Source of the DNA: Lentisphaerae bacterium WC36
GTDB lineage: Bacteria > Verrucomicrobiota > Lentisphaeria > Victivallales > SZUA-371
Length of the DNA: 64,000 bases
Assembly: GCA_020683205.1 (NCBI GenBank)
Contig: CP085689.1
Location: 1,798,001 to 1,862,000, forward strand
Direction: 5' to 3'
The notes under the pieces were generated by a model. That model was not told where the DNA came from. It searched no databases and saw only the letters and a program-made list of their open reading frames with translations. A program made the position numbers and the translations under genes. Shown piece after piece: positions 1 through 9,598 of this stretch. The first letter of the stretch is position 1. Each line of letters opens with the position of its first letter.

Positions 1-2901
1 AACAACATTCAATTTGAAGATGACGAATGGCGACGCTTTGTTGAAGAATATTTAGACAACCCTAGCGATAGAATTGTCGATAAAACTCGTAAAATCCATG
101 ATGATTATGTTTATGATTTTGTTTTTGATAATGGACGTATTCAAAATATTTATTTAGTAAATAAAAAAAATATTACAAGAAATAAAGTTCAAGTAATTAA
201 TCAATTCGAGCAAACCGGAACCCACGCTAATCGCTATGACGTTACTATTTTAGTTAATGGTTTACCATTAGTACAAATTGAACTAAAAAAACGTGGCGTT
301 GCCATTCGTGAAGCTTTTAACCAAGTTCACCGTTACAGCAAAGAAAGCTTTAATAGTGATAATTCACTTTATAAGTTTTTACAAATTTTTGTCATTTCAA
401 ACGGCACCGATACTAGATATTTTGCTAATACTACCAAACGCAATAAAAATAGTTTTGACTTTACCATGAACTGGGCTAAATCTGATAACAGTTTAATTAA
501 AGATTTAAAAGATTTTACGGCAACTTTTTTACAAAAAAATACTTTATTAAATGTGATTCTTCATTATTCAGTGTTTGATATTACTGATACTCTGTTGGTA
601 ATGCGTCCCTATCAAATTGCTGCGACTGAACGTATTTTATGGAAAATTAACGGCTCATATCAAGCTAAAATTTGGAGAGCTTCAAAAAAACATGATTTTC
701 CGCAAAATGGTGGGTTTATCTGGCATACTACTGGTTCAGGAAAAACGTTAACGAGTTTTAAGGCTGCACGTTTGGCAACTGAACTTGACTTTATTGACAA
801 AGTTTTCTTTGTGGTAGACCGTAAAGACTTGGATTATCAAACCATGAAAGAATATCAGCGTTTCTCACCTAATAGCGTCAATGGCTCAGATAGTACTGCT
901 GGTTTGAAACGTAATTTAAATAAAAGTGATAACAAAATCATTGTCACTACCATTCAAAAATTAAATAACTTAATTAAAGGTGAAAGTAATTTAGACGTTT
1001 ACCAGCAACAAGTGGTCTTTATTTTTGATGAAGCTCATCGTTCACAATTTGGTGAAGCTCAAAAGAATTTAAAGAAAAAATTTAAAAAATTCTATCAATT
1101 CGGTTTTACTGGTACACCAATTTTCACTGAAAATGCTTTAGGTGCTGAAACTACCGCTAGTGTCTTTGGTAAACAGCTACATTCGTATGTTATTACAGAT
1201 GCTATTCGCGATGAAAAAGTTTTAAAATTTAAAGTTGATTATAATGACGTTCGTCCAAAGTTTAAAGCATTAGAGACAGAGAAAGATGAAGAGAAATTAT
1301 CTTCTGCTGAAATGAAAAAGGCATTTTTGCACTCAAAAAGAATTGAAGAAATTTCTCAATATATTTTAAATAACTTTAATCAAAAAACTCATCGATTGCA
1401 TACAAATAATGGATTCAATGCGATGTTTGCAGTTGCAAGTGTTGACGCCGCAAAAGCTTATTATGAAACGTTTAAAAATTTACAAAAACAAAGCGATAGA
1501 CCGTTAAAAATTGCGACAATTTTTTCATTTGCTGCTAATGAAGAACAGGATGCAAAAGGAAATATCCCCGACGAAAGCTTTGAAATTACAGCAATGGATA
1601 GCAGTGCAAAAGAATTTTTAACAATGGCAATTGATGATTATAACAAAACATTTACTACTAATTATGGTGCAAACAGTAATGCTTTTCAAAATTATTATCG
1701 CGACCTAGCAAAACGTGTCAAAAAGAAAGAAGTCGATCTATTAATTGTTGTTGGTATGTTTTTAACAGGATTTGATGCTCCAACATTGAATACATTGTTT
1801 GTTGATAAAAATTTACGTTATCATGGCTTAATACAGGCTTTTTCGAGAACAAACAGAATTTATGATGCAACTAAAATTTTTGGAAATATTGTAACGTTTA
1901 GAGATTTGGAGCAAGCTACTATTGATGCAATAAAAACTTTTGGTGATAATAACAAAAAAGATGTTATTCTTGAAAAAAGTTATAAAGAATATATGGAAGG
2001 TTTTACGGATTTGCTGACTGGTAAAACTCATCGTGGTTACTTAGAAATTGCTTCTGAATTACAAGAGCGTTTTCCACATCCAGAAGAAATTGTTAGAGAA
2101 AAAGATAAAAAAGAATTTGTTAAATTATTTGGTGAATATTTGCGTGCTGAAAATATATTACAAAATTATGATGAATTTGTAAGCTTAAAAGCACTACAGA
2201 TTTTGGATTTAAATGACCTTAATGCTGTTGATGAATTCAAAAAATTACATTATCTAAATGATGATGATTTAAAAGCTATACAGCAAATTGATATGCCTTG
2301 TGAGCGAACTATTCAGAACTATAAGTCAAATTATAACGATATTCGCGAATGGTTACGTAAACAACGAGCTGGAGACAATGAAGGTAAATCAACCGTTGAC
2401 TGGGATGATATTGTTTTTGAAGTTGATTTATTAAAATCTCAAGAAATTAATTTAGATTACATTTTAGCACTTATTTTTGAAAAGAATAAAACAGTCAAAG
2501 ATAAATCAGCCCTGGTTGATGAAGTGCGTCGTTTAATTCGTGCTAGCATTGACAACCGTGCCAAAGAAAGCTTAATGGTTAAGTTTATTAATCAAACTAA
2601 TTTGGATAATATTAGTGATAAAGCAACTATTATCGAAAAATTTTTCATTTTTGCTCAAGCGGAACAGAAGAAAGAAGCAAAAAAAATAATTAGTGCTGAA
2701 AAATTAAACGAAGATGCAGCAAAGCGTTATATAACAGCTTCTTTAAAACGCGAATATGCTAGTGAAAATGGAACTGAATTAAATGAAATACTACCTAAAA
2801 TGAGTCCTTTAAATCCTCAATATTTGACTAAAAAACAATCTGTTTTTCAAAAAATTTCATCTTTTATTGAAAAATTTAAAGGTGTTGGAGGTCAAATTTA
2901 G
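1..2901 (+). CDS. hsdR: Type I restriction enzyme R subunit (HsdR), 5' end outside window
   Basis: Restriction and DNA-translocation subunit of a type I restriction-modification complex. It cuts DNA lacking the host methylation pattern after ATP-driven translocation, together with HsdM and HsdS, which are not in the window. The frame is open from base 1 and 966 residues are visible; the first in-frame ATG (466) lies inside the conserved protein and is not the start. Near visible residues 78-97 the segment RYDV...IELKK gives the Asp and Glu-x-Lys of a PD-(D/E)xK nuclease. Helicase motifs follow: Walker A TTGSGKT (243-249), DEAH box (343-346) and TGTP (370-373). The C-terminal third is the helical HsdM-contacting region. 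The HEPN-like gene follows after 43 bases on the same strand. Confidence 0.95.
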   Translation, partial: NNIQFEDDEWRRFVEEYLDNPSDRIVDKTRKIHDDYVYDFVFDNGRIQNIYLVNKKNITRNKVQVINQFEQTGTHANRYDVTILVNGLPLVQIELKKRGVAIREAFNQVHRYSKESFNSDNSLYKFLQIFVISNGTDTRYFANTTKRNKNSFDFTMNWAKSDNSLIKDLKDFTATFLQKNTLLNVILHYSVFDITDTLLVMRPYQIAATERILWKINGSYQAKIWRASKKHDFPQNGGFIWHTTGSGKTLTSFKAARLATELDFIDKVFFVVDRKDLDYQTMKEYQRFSPNSVNGSDSTAGLKRNLNKSDNKIIVTTIQKLNNLIKGESNLDVYQQQVVFIFDEAHRSQFGEAQKNLKKKFKKFYQFGFTGTPIFTENALGAETTASVFGKQLHSYVITDAIRDEKVLKFKVDYNDVRPKFKALETEKDEEKLSSAEMKKAFLHSKRIEEISQYILNNFNQKTHRLHTNNGFNAMFAVASVDAAKAYYETFKNLQKQSDRPLKIATIFSFAANEEQDAKGNIPDESFEITAMDSSAKEFLTMAIDDYNKTFTTNYGANSNAFQNYYRDLAKRVKKKEVDLLIVVGMFLTGFDAPTLNTLFVDKNLRYHGLIQAFSRTNRIYDATKIFGNIVTFRDLEQATIDAIKTFGDNNKKDVILEKSYKEYMEGFTDLLTGKTHRGYLEIASELQERFPHPEEIVREKDKKEFVKLFGEYLRAENILQNYDEFVSLKALQILDLNDLNAVDEFKKLHYLNDDDLKAIQQIDMPCERTIQNYKSNYNDIREWLRKQRAGDNEGKSTVDWDDIVFEVDLLKSQEINLDYILALIFEKNKTVKDKSALVDEVRRLIRASIDNRAKESLMVKFINQTNLDNISDKATIIEKFFIFAQAEQKKEAKKIISAEKLNEDAAKRYITASLKREYASENGTELNEILPKMSPLNPQYLTKKQSVFQKISSFIEKFKGVGGQI

Positions 2902-2944
2902 TCAAAGTATTTTTTTCTAATTAAAATAAAATGAGGGATCAATA

Positions 2945-4186
2945 ATGAGTAATAATTTTCCTGTAGTACTAAATGAACCAACGCTTGATCTATTTCCTGC
3001 ACTTGTTGAAAATGAAATTCATCTATTGTCAGAAGCGAAGAGGCTTTTAGAACTGGAATTTCCTGGACACTCTTTGCTTAATATATGGTTAGCTGGAGTT
3101 AATAATATACGTCGTAGGATAGAGTCTTATGGTATTGAGTTATTTCAATCAGCAGTTGAAGATGAAGCTGGTAGAAAAAAATATAACGAAGATGGAGAAA
3201 CTATAAATGAACGTTGGTCTGGAGTAGATGACCTTGTGCTTATAAATGGAGCTAGTAAGCTTGGAATTTTAAGCAAAAAAGCAGGAAAGTCACTTGAAAT
3301 GATAAACTGGATGCGTAATCACGCGTCACCTGCTCACGGAAGCGATAGCACCGTACAAGCAAAGGATGTAATTGCATTAGCTATTATGCTACAAACTAAT
3401 TTATTTGAATCAGAAATGCCTGACCCTGGACATTCTCCATCAGGTCTTTTTAAACCAATTAAGACGATTGAACTTGCAGATGAAAAATTAGAGTTGTTTA
3501 AAGATCAAATAAAATCATTCAAGGCACATGAAATAAGAACTGTTTTTGGATTTCTTCTGGATATGATTTGTAAAGGAGAAGATCCATCATATAAAAATGC
3601 AAAGGAATTATTTCCTGAAGTATGGAATAAATCAAATGAAAATTTAAAGAAATCTGCAGGACAAAAGTATCATTCATATTTAACTAATTCAAGTGAAGAT
3701 AGTGGAGGAAAAACTCGAGTTCTTGAATCTTTAGTTCAAGTTAAAGGTGTGAAATATATCCCAGATGCTGCTCGAGCAACTATTTATCGTCATATAGCAA
3801 AAAAAATAGCTGAGGCAAAAAATACATCTTATGGTTGGAATAATGAGGAAAAAGCAGCAAAATCGTTGGCTCAATTTGGTCCACATGTTCCATCAATTGC
3901 ATTTGAAGATGTTTACCAAGAAATAATTGCTGTTTGGTGTGGTAATTACTGGGGGAGATCACAAGCTCATTTGACATTAAAACCATTTATAGATTCCCTT
4001 GATAGTATTAAGTTAATGGTATTAGCAAGAATGTTTAAGGATAATGAGCGCGTGACTGAAGAATTATTTCAAGATAAGCCAAAAAGAATGGCAAAAAAAT
4101 TATTGACCCAGATTAAAAATAAATTGACACTTGAGGCTAACATTAATGAAATTGATGAAATAAAAGATTCTCTTGATACTATCTAA
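2945..4186 (+). CDS. HEPN-like accessory protein of the restriction locus
   Basis: A 413-residue protein I cannot assign to a named family. It has no signal peptide or membrane segment. The segment WMRNHASPAH carries R124-x6-H131, with a polar residue after the Arg. This is the RX4-6H signature of HEPN ribonucleases, which often serve as abortive-infection or toxin effectors. The surrounding 100 residues look helical, as expected for HEPN. The rest of the protein, including an Asp/Glu-rich C-terminus, shows nothing further. A GAGGGA ribosome site precedes the ATG, 43 bases after hsdR, so the two are probably co-transcribed. Its 3' end overlaps the convergent integrase by 8 bases. The role as an RNase effector coupled to restriction, in the manner of PrrC with EcoprrI, is inference. 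Confidence 0.75.
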   Translation: MSNNFPVVLNEPTLDLFPALVENEIHLLSEAKRLLELEFPGHSLLNIWLAGVNNIRRRIESYGIELFQSAVEDEAGRKKYNEDGETINERWSGVDDLVLINGASKLGILSKKAGKSLEMINWMRNHASPAHGSDSTVQAKDVIALAIMLQTNLFESEMPDPGHSPSGLFKPIKTIELADEKLELFKDQIKSFKAHEIRTVFGFLLDMICKGEDPSYKNAKELFPEVWNKSNENLKKSAGQKYHSYLTNSSEDSGGKTRVLESLVQVKGVKYIPDAARATIYRHIAKKIAEAKNTSYGWNNEEKAAKSLAQFGPHVPSIAFEDVYQEIIAVWCGNYWGRSQAHLTLKPFIDSLDSIKLMVLARMFKDNERVTEELFQDKPKRMAKKLLTQIKNKLTLEANINEIDEIKDSLDTI

Positions 4187-5232
4187 ATTTTAAATTACAT
4201 ATTTTTAATAACTCTTCGATTTTTTCTAATGGTAATTTGTCGATGATTTGTTTTAGTTGGGTACGTTTTTCTTGTAATACTTTGTCTTCTTCTGTTTGGG
4301 TATTGCTAAAGTCTACATTCATATCTTTGAATGCATTTTTGATATCCCGTTGGTTTGCGTGCATTGAATAATGTTTTGTCATCTCTGGTGACATATGACC
4401 AACCACTGCTTGTACGACTGCTAGAGGAACGTTGTGCATTCCAGCGTAATAGCAAAATGAATGGCGTAGACTGTGTACATCTTTTACACTTACTACTCGT
4501 GTACGACCTTTAGGAACCTTACTGGTAGTAATGTTGATGCTTTCAAGGAATTTTTTAACTCTATGTGAAATCCCAGAGACGTTTTTTTCGTACATTTCAG
4601 CATTTTCTGGGAGGACGTACTCAGATTTATCTTTAAATGCTTGTTCTTGCAGAAAAGTTGCTAATGGTGGCATAATCGGTATCATAACCTCTTTTTGCGT
4701 TTTACGAGTCATACGGGTAATTAAACCTTCATTGAGGTTGACTTCATTCCACTTCAACAAACAGATGTCAGCTTCACGCAATCCAGTGTACAGGCCAACT
4801 GTAAATAAACCTCGAATAAAGTCGTTTGCTTTTTCAAATATTAGGGTTAATTCGTCTGGAGAAAATGCTTCACGTTTTTCTTGACTTTGCTCTAGCTTTT
4901 TAACTCTTGAGAATGGACTTTGTGTTAAATTAATATCGTCAACTAACAAATTGAAAACTTCGTTTAGTGTCACCATATAGCCATTAATTGAGCGTGGCGA
5001 CAGCATTGACTTTTTATTTTTATACTCGCTAACTTTACCATCTCGTAGAAATGTCACATTTTGGTTAAATTTACCTGACTTGATTAAATTGCTTACATAC
5101 TCTTCAGCATGTTTGGGCGTGACTTCGCAAACAGTTTTTATTATATTCCATGAAGCTCAGGAAATCTTGCCATTGCTGAGACTTGGCTTTCATAGACTTT
5201 TCGCTTATTTTTCTACGTCGTGGTTTATTCAT
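4179..5232 (-). pseudogene. Tyrosine recombinase / phage-type integrase, frameshifted
   Basis: Site-specific tyrosine recombinase. The catalytic domain (4179 to about 5057) has the full set of residues: Arg in TGLRE (residue 94 of the downstream frame), H195-S-L-R198, His221 in VVGHM and Tyr230 in TKHYS. The N-terminal arm and SAM-like core-binding part is split between two frames. MNKPRRRKISEKSMKAK...QDFLSFMEYNK is read from the ATG at 5232. The continuation TVCEVTPKHAEEYVSNL is in the next frame and runs into the catalytic domain. Removing one base from the T5 run at 5135-5139 (A5 on the coding strand) rejoins them exactly. The true start could lie further upstream, since the first frame is open to 5391. 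As read, only a fragment starting at GTG 5057 would carry the catalytic residues. It converges on the HEPN-like gene and probably marks a mobile defence island. Confidence 0.85.
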
Positions 5233-6063
5233 CGCAACTTCAAAAGCATTTTTCAAGAATATGCGGTTACTTTTCAGAACACGGGTTAATAATAAAAGAA
5301 TCATTGAACAGCTTGTAATAATTATTGTATGGTGGTAAATTAGTTTATTGATTATCATTGAAAAACTGTTGATTTTACAGTGTTTTTGCACTCAAAAAAA
5401 ATCGTAGCCGTTTGATGCCATAAAAGAATTTTTCAGTGTCAAAAAGTACCGTTTTTTGATAATTTTATTTTTCGCATCAATTTAGCTAAATCAGACATTT
5501 TGAACTTAAAAATTAATATTTTTGAGGTTAATTAAAAAATAAAGCTGCCATTCCCGGAGTGCCATTTTTACCCTCAAAAATTTGAAAATTATTTTAAAAA
5601 ACTGAAAAAAAGGCCAAATCAAGCTATATCAGATATTTCCCCATAAAATTAGTGTTTATAAATTTGTTTAAATTTTAACAATACATTTAAAGCTAATCAC
5701 GTTTTGATTTATTATAATAAACTTCACATATAGAGCGTTTGCTTACAATGATTTAGTTATAGAATATATTAAAGCAACCTATACCAAAAAATATATTTAT
5801 GACTGATAAAAACAACGCGATTAAAGTTTTGACAGAGTTTTTTTCGATAGTAAAAGGCTCTTTGAAAATATAATTCGAATCAATTCTATAATTTCGTTTA
5901 GAGGCAAAAACTTGCCATATTCGATAATTTAGCTAATTCCTTAAATGATTTTACAACACTTAAAAGAATGATAAATATTGACAAAAATAGTTTTAACGGG
6001 TATATTTAACTAATCAATACGATTAAATACATTATTAATTATTAACTTATTTGGAGGTTTTTT
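5233..6063. other. AT-rich intergenic region between integrase and flavodoxin
   Basis: I see no convincing gene. The integrase N-terminal frame stays open to 5391, so the first 160 bases may hold its true start. Around 5480-5510 and 5615-5635 there are two imperfect copies of a motif of the form ATCAA..AGCTA.ATCAGA.ATTT. These could be recombinase arm or core sites, but the match is weak. A strong ribosome site (GGAGG, 6053-6057) for the flavodoxin lies at the right end. Confidence 0.4.
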
Positions 6064-6660
6064 ATGTTTAAAAATTTGTTTATTATTTTATTAATAGTAT
6101 TGTTTATAATTGGTTGTAAAGAGTCTACAAAATCACCTAAAAAGGACTATACTATGAAATCAAAAAATATATTGATCGTTTATTTTTCATATACAGGAAA
6201 CACCGAAGCATTTGCTAAAAAAATTGGCAAAATAACCAATGGAACAATTTATAAAATACAAGTTCCTCAGGAATATATCGAGAATGTTGACAAATTAATG
6301 GCATGTTATGCAAAAGGTGATTCTGAAGAGAAAATGGCAAAATATAAAAAGAAACTTTATGATATTGAAATCACAAAATTTGATAAAAAAATTTCTGACT
6401 ATGATATAATTTTTATTGGTTCGCCTATTTGGGATAGAACGATTTCTCCTCCAGTTGTAGAATTTTTAAAACAAAATAACTTGGCAGGTAAAGTGGTTGT
6501 TCCTTTTGTAAGCCATGGTGGATGGGGTCCTGGGAAAAGTTTTGAAGATATAGCTAAATTAACCCAAGGTGCTACAGTAAAAGATGGATTGGCTATTTCA
6601 GAAAGAAGTATCCCAACAGAAAAAAAACTTGTTGAATGGATTAATAAAGCGATAAACTAA
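6064..6660 (+). CDS. Flavodoxin family lipoprotein
   Basis: FMN-binding flavodoxin-like electron carrier or quinone-reductase-type protein of 198 residues. The N-terminus is a lipoprotein signal peptide ending in IIGC, so the domain is probably anchored outside the inner membrane; flavodoxins of this type (Flavodoxin_4-like) with signal peptides are common in Bacteroidota and PVC bacteria. The phosphate-binding loop is SYTGNTEAFA near residues 41-50, and the later flavin-contact segment is GSPIWDRTISPPV. GGAGG six bases before the ATG supports the lipoprotein start. A second in-frame Met at 6154 would give a cytosolic form but lacks a good ribosome site. It stands alone, followed by a convergent TetR gene. 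Confidence 0.85.
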   Translation: MFKNLFIILLIVLFIIGCKESTKSPKKDYTMKSKNILIVYFSYTGNTEAFAKKIGKITNGTIYKIQVPQEYIENVDKLMACYAKGDSEEKMAKYKKKLYDIEITKFDKKISDYDIIFIGSPIWDRTISPPVVEFLKQNNLAGKVVVPFVSHGGWGPGKSFEDIAKLTQGATVKDGLAISERSIPTEKKLVEWINKAIN

Positions 6661-6727
6661 TATTAAAATGTTTATAATAGATTAAGTTTTTCATACTGTA
6701 ACTGTTATAACCATCTTTATAAATTCA

Positions 6728-7300
6728 TTAGTTTAATTTTAATTGAGAAACTAAAAAAGTAATGCATGAAGCATGCAACTTTTTTAAATGATCAACATTT
6801 GTTGCGCCATACTTCACAGTTCTTAAAGAAACATATATCAAGTCTGCAAATTCTTTTATATCGAGCCCAATGGATTCAATATTTTTTTTATAAGGAGCTA
6901 TAAAAGAAACAATTAATTCACAAAATTGGCTGTCAACTTTTTGCTGTGCACTTTTATCAATTGGTAAGTTTCTGTCAAGTAAATCTTTTGCAGCAGGTGA
7001 TTGCTGTGTTATTATATATCCTTTGACAATTTCATCACAAAATAATTGAAGCTTTTTTTTGAAAGAAGTGTTGCTATTAATTTTATTTTTTATTGAATTA
7101 ATTGATTTATCTGCAGAATAAATTAACGCTCCAGTTAGGATATCTGCTTTACTATTAAAACAATTATAAAGCGTTTGTCTAGCAACATTAGCTTCCTTGC
7201 AGATATCATTTATAGTTGTTTTTTTATAGCCATATCTGCCAAAACACTTAATACTAGCTTCTAATACATCATTTTTGAAGTCTCGAGACATTGTAATCAT
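6728..7300 (-). CDS. TetR/AcrR family transcriptional regulator
   Basis: DNA-binding repressor of 190 residues. The N-terminal helix-turn-helix (about residues 8-55) reads ..CFGRYGYKKTTINDICKEAN..RQTLYNCFNSK, the standard TetR recognition region. The C-terminal ligand-binding half is divergent and gives no clue to the inducer. An AGGA ribosome site lies five bases before the first ATG. It is the last of three minus-strand genes (hydrolase, SDR, regulator) and is a candidate binder of the inverted repeat at 9394-9420 upstream of the hydrolase. That link is inference. Confidence 0.9.
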   Translation of the reverse strand: MITMSRDFKNDVLEASIKCFGRYGYKKTTINDICKEANVARQTLYNCFNSKADILTGALIYSADKSINSIKNKINSNTSFKKKLQLFCDEIVKGYIITQQSPAAKDLLDRNLPIDKSAQQKVDSQFCELIVSFIAPYKKNIESIGLDIKEFADLIYVSLRTVKYGATNVDHLKKLHASCITFLVSQLKLN

Positions 7301-7428
7301 ATGTTCCTTTTTTTATTAAATAAATCATTTTAATTTTTAACAGTATATTTTTTTTATTATTTTTCAAGATTTTTTTTTAGCTTTTTAAACTTTTCCATTT
7401 AAATATTTCAAAAAAAATACACTGTTTA

Positions 7429-8355
7429 TTAAACAAGTTCTCCGAAATCTGCTCCTGTTAATTTTATAGAAATATCCCAAAGCTGCTCCAAATTTTGTTT
7501 ATTCTCGGAATATGGTAGCTTACGAGCAATACCTGGTTCTCCTTTCATTTCATCTAATTTTTGAGGTCCATAATAATCACCTCCCCTAGCTTGTGGCGAA
7601 AGAGCTGCCATTATTTGTGGCAATACGCCATTTGAAACATCATTAGATATTACTGGCAATAGCATATATTCAATAACGCAATAGAGTAATTTAGGGAGAT
7701 GTTTTCCTAACTCAGTCCCAGCTGTTGCTCCAGGATGAGCCGCAACTGAAAGAATTTTCTTCCCTGCCCTTCTCAAGCGATAATCAAGTTCGTTCGCAAA
7801 CATTAGGCAGGCTAATTTACTTTGCTGATAAGCCTTTGAACTTGAGTAATTATTTTCCCAATTTAAATCTTCAAAAAATATTTTTTTGGGACCATGCCTA
7901 TGAGCAACACTACTAAGCAAAACTATTCTAGATTCTGCAGTGTCTGGCATAATATCTAATAATAATGATGTCAATAAAAAGTGTCCAAAATAATTTGCAG
8001 CCATTTGACTTTCAAATCCATCTACAGTCTTATGATATGGAGGAACCATAATTCCAGCGTTATTTATTAAATAATCCAATTTTTCATATTTTTCTCGATA
8101 ATTTTGTGCGAATTTTCTTACAGAAGATAACTCGCACAAATCGAGTTTCATAAACTCTAATTGACCATTTGGAACTTCAGATAATAACTTATCACGAGCA
8201 ATAATTGCTTTTGTTTCATTTCGACAGGCCATTATTACTTTGATATCTTTTTGTAGAAATCTTAAAGCATTTTCATATCCTAAACCAGCATTAGCTCCAG
8301 TGATAATTGCAATTTTACCTTTTTGTGATGGGATATTATTAATAGAAAAATTCAT
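7429..8355 (-). CDS. Short-chain dehydrogenase/reductase, retinol-dehydrogenase-like
   Basis: NAD(P)-dependent oxidoreductase of 308 residues, longer than the classical 250-residue SDR and like the retinol dehydrogenase/WWOX/protochlorophyllide-reductase branch. The nucleotide-binding motif TGANAGLG is at 19-26 and NNAG at 98-101. The catalytic residues are Asn121, Ser at 148-149, Tyr176 and Lys180 (YQQSK). No signal peptide is visible, so it should be cytosolic. AGGAG lies nine bases before the ATG. It sits between a hydrolase and a TetR regulator on the same strand, suggesting a small inducible detoxification or carbonyl-metabolism unit. The substrate cannot be read from the sequence. Confidence 0.9.
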   Translation of the reverse strand: MNFSINNIPSQKGKIAIITGANAGLGYENALRFLQKDIKVIMACRNETKAIIARDKLLSEVPNGQLEFMKLDLCELSSVRKFAQNYREKYEKLDYLINNAGIMVPPYHKTVDGFESQMAANYFGHFLLTSLLLDIMPDTAESRIVLLSSVAHRHGPKKIFFEDLNWENNYSSSKAYQQSKLACLMFANELDYRLRRAGKKILSVAAHPGATAGTELGKHLPKLLYCVIEYMLLPVISNDVSNGVLPQIMAALSPQARGGDYYGPQKLDEMKGEPGIARKLPYSENKQNLEQLWDISIKLTGADFGELV

Positions 8356-8439
8356 AATATATACTCCTAATTTATTTACTGAACTTACCTTTGGAAATTT
8401 ATATTTGGATTATTAATGAAATATTATCAATGATATACT

Positions 8440-9351
8440 TTATTTCATGTGTTCATCAAACCATTCAAGCATAAGCTCTGGATTATCAGAGAAATATTTA
8501 TAACAATCAAAACGATGAGGGGTATCTTCAATCCAGTATATTTTTTTATCTTTTACTGGTAATGCATCATATATTTCTTGAATATAAGAAACATCTGTCG
8601 AAATATCATTACGCACTTGTACCACAAACGTTGGTATTTTTATTGAATCGGTATATTTTCTCATATCATGACTATCAATATTAAAACCTGTTTTTTCAGT
8701 ATATTTTTTTTCAAACAAGGGCATTAATTTTTCCGCTTCTGCTCCCATAAGTTCAAACCCTTTTTGAACCATGATGCGCATATTAAACGGTTGTAACAAC
8801 ATTTGGCAAATAATTTTTTCAAAAAGATCGGGTCTTTTTTTCATAGCAATCATGGCACAATTAGCACCCATGCAAACATTTATCATGCCTATTTTCATAT
8901 ATCGCATGCGGTCATCTGATTGAGCAAACTCTATAGAAGCAACAACCTCTTCCCATTCTTTTTGACCAAGTCCAATTACTCCATCTTTATCATCTGGACT
9001 TTCACCGTGACCACGTGCATCGTACGTTAGTATATTGTACCCCGCATCATGTAACGCTTTATAACGTGGTAGAGCATTAATTTCCCCAGCAGGATTTTGA
9101 AATTCTTTCAAATGACCTGGATAACCGTATTTATTGCCAGGTGAAAAATGGTTGGAAATTATTAGTAAATTTGAATTAGCGGGAATAAACCAACCTTTCA
9201 ATTTTAATTCATTGCCAACTTCAAGAATTATATCTTCATATTCCATTCCATAATCGGTAGGATTTTTCAAAATTGGAGCATGTGGAGGGCTTGAAGTCCC
9301 TATTAATAATGCTTGCATTGCTTGTTCATTTATATGTTTTTGGTCTATCAT
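8440..9351 (-). CDS. Alpha/beta hydrolase with a cysteine nucleophile
   Basis: Alpha/beta-hydrolase-fold protein of 303 residues. The segment YDARGHGESP (about 110-119) is the usual fold marker. The nucleophile elbow, normally G-x-S-x-G, reads N-V-C160-M-G, so a Cys replaces Ser, as in dienelactone hydrolase. An acid, D249 or D253 (RNDISTD), and His279 (TPHRFD) complete a plausible triad. No signal peptide is visible. AAGGA precedes the ATG by eight bases. An inverted repeat 43 bases upstream of the start suggests control by the TetR regulator encoded two genes downstream. Substrate unknown; ester or small-lactone hydrolysis is the default guess. Confidence 0.88.
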   Translation of the reverse strand: MIDQKHINEQAMQALLIGTSSPPHAPILKNPTDYGMEYEDIILEVGNELKLKGWFIPANSNLLIISNHFSPGNKYGYPGHLKEFQNPAGEINALPRYKALHDAGYNILTYDARGHGESPDDKDGVIGLGQKEWEEVVASIEFAQSDDRMRYMKIGMINVCMGANCAMIAMKKRPDLFEKIICQMLLQPFNMRIMVQKGFELMGAEAEKLMPLFEKKYTEKTGFNIDSHDMRKYTDSIKIPTFVVQVRNDISTDVSYIQEIYDALPVKDKKIYWIEDTPHRFDCYKYFSDNPELMLEWFDEHMK

Positions 9352-9393
9352 TATTTAATTCCTTTGTTAATGAATGGTGTTTCTCTTACTCTT

Positions 9394-9420
9394 ATAGACT
9401 ATATTAGTATTCTAGTCTAT
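9394..9420. promoter_or_regulatory. Inverted repeat, probable TetR-type operator
   Basis: Perfect 8-bp arms, ATAGACTA (9394-9401) and TAGTCTAT (9413-9420), are separated by 11 AT-rich bases. They sit just upstream of the hydrolase gene that heads the hydrolase-SDR-TetR group. Position and symmetry fit a dimeric repressor site overlapping the promoter. Confidence 0.55.
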
Positions 9421-9528
9421 TAATGTCAAGTTCTATTTTCCATTTTTTATGGAATTATACTTATATATTAATAACAGTTCAAATTAAAGTAATATAGTTG
9501 AACCAGAATAAAATATTTAAATTTTATA

Positions 9529-9566
9529 TAAAAAAAACGCTTTAGAAGTTTAATCCTAAAGCGTTT
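9529..9566 (-). terminator. Rho-independent terminator of the GH2 gene
   Basis: An 11-bp stem, arms 9535-9545 (AAACGCTTTAG) and 9556-9566, is followed on the minus strand by a run of T (A run at 9531-9537 on the plus strand). It lies about 35 bases after the GH2 stop codon. Confidence 0.8.
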
Positions 9567-9598
9567 TTGCTATTTGCAATAATTGCTTAAAATATCAA

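Noticed and set aside
4179-5232. Programmed frameshift in the integrase
   Set aside because: Rejoining needs a +1 move within an A run, with no slippery heptamer in phase or other known signal; an indel is simpler.
4179-5391. Recombinase as an inverter of hsdS
   Set aside because: hsdS is not in the window and I found no matched inverted repeats around the integrase, so there is nothing to support inversion.
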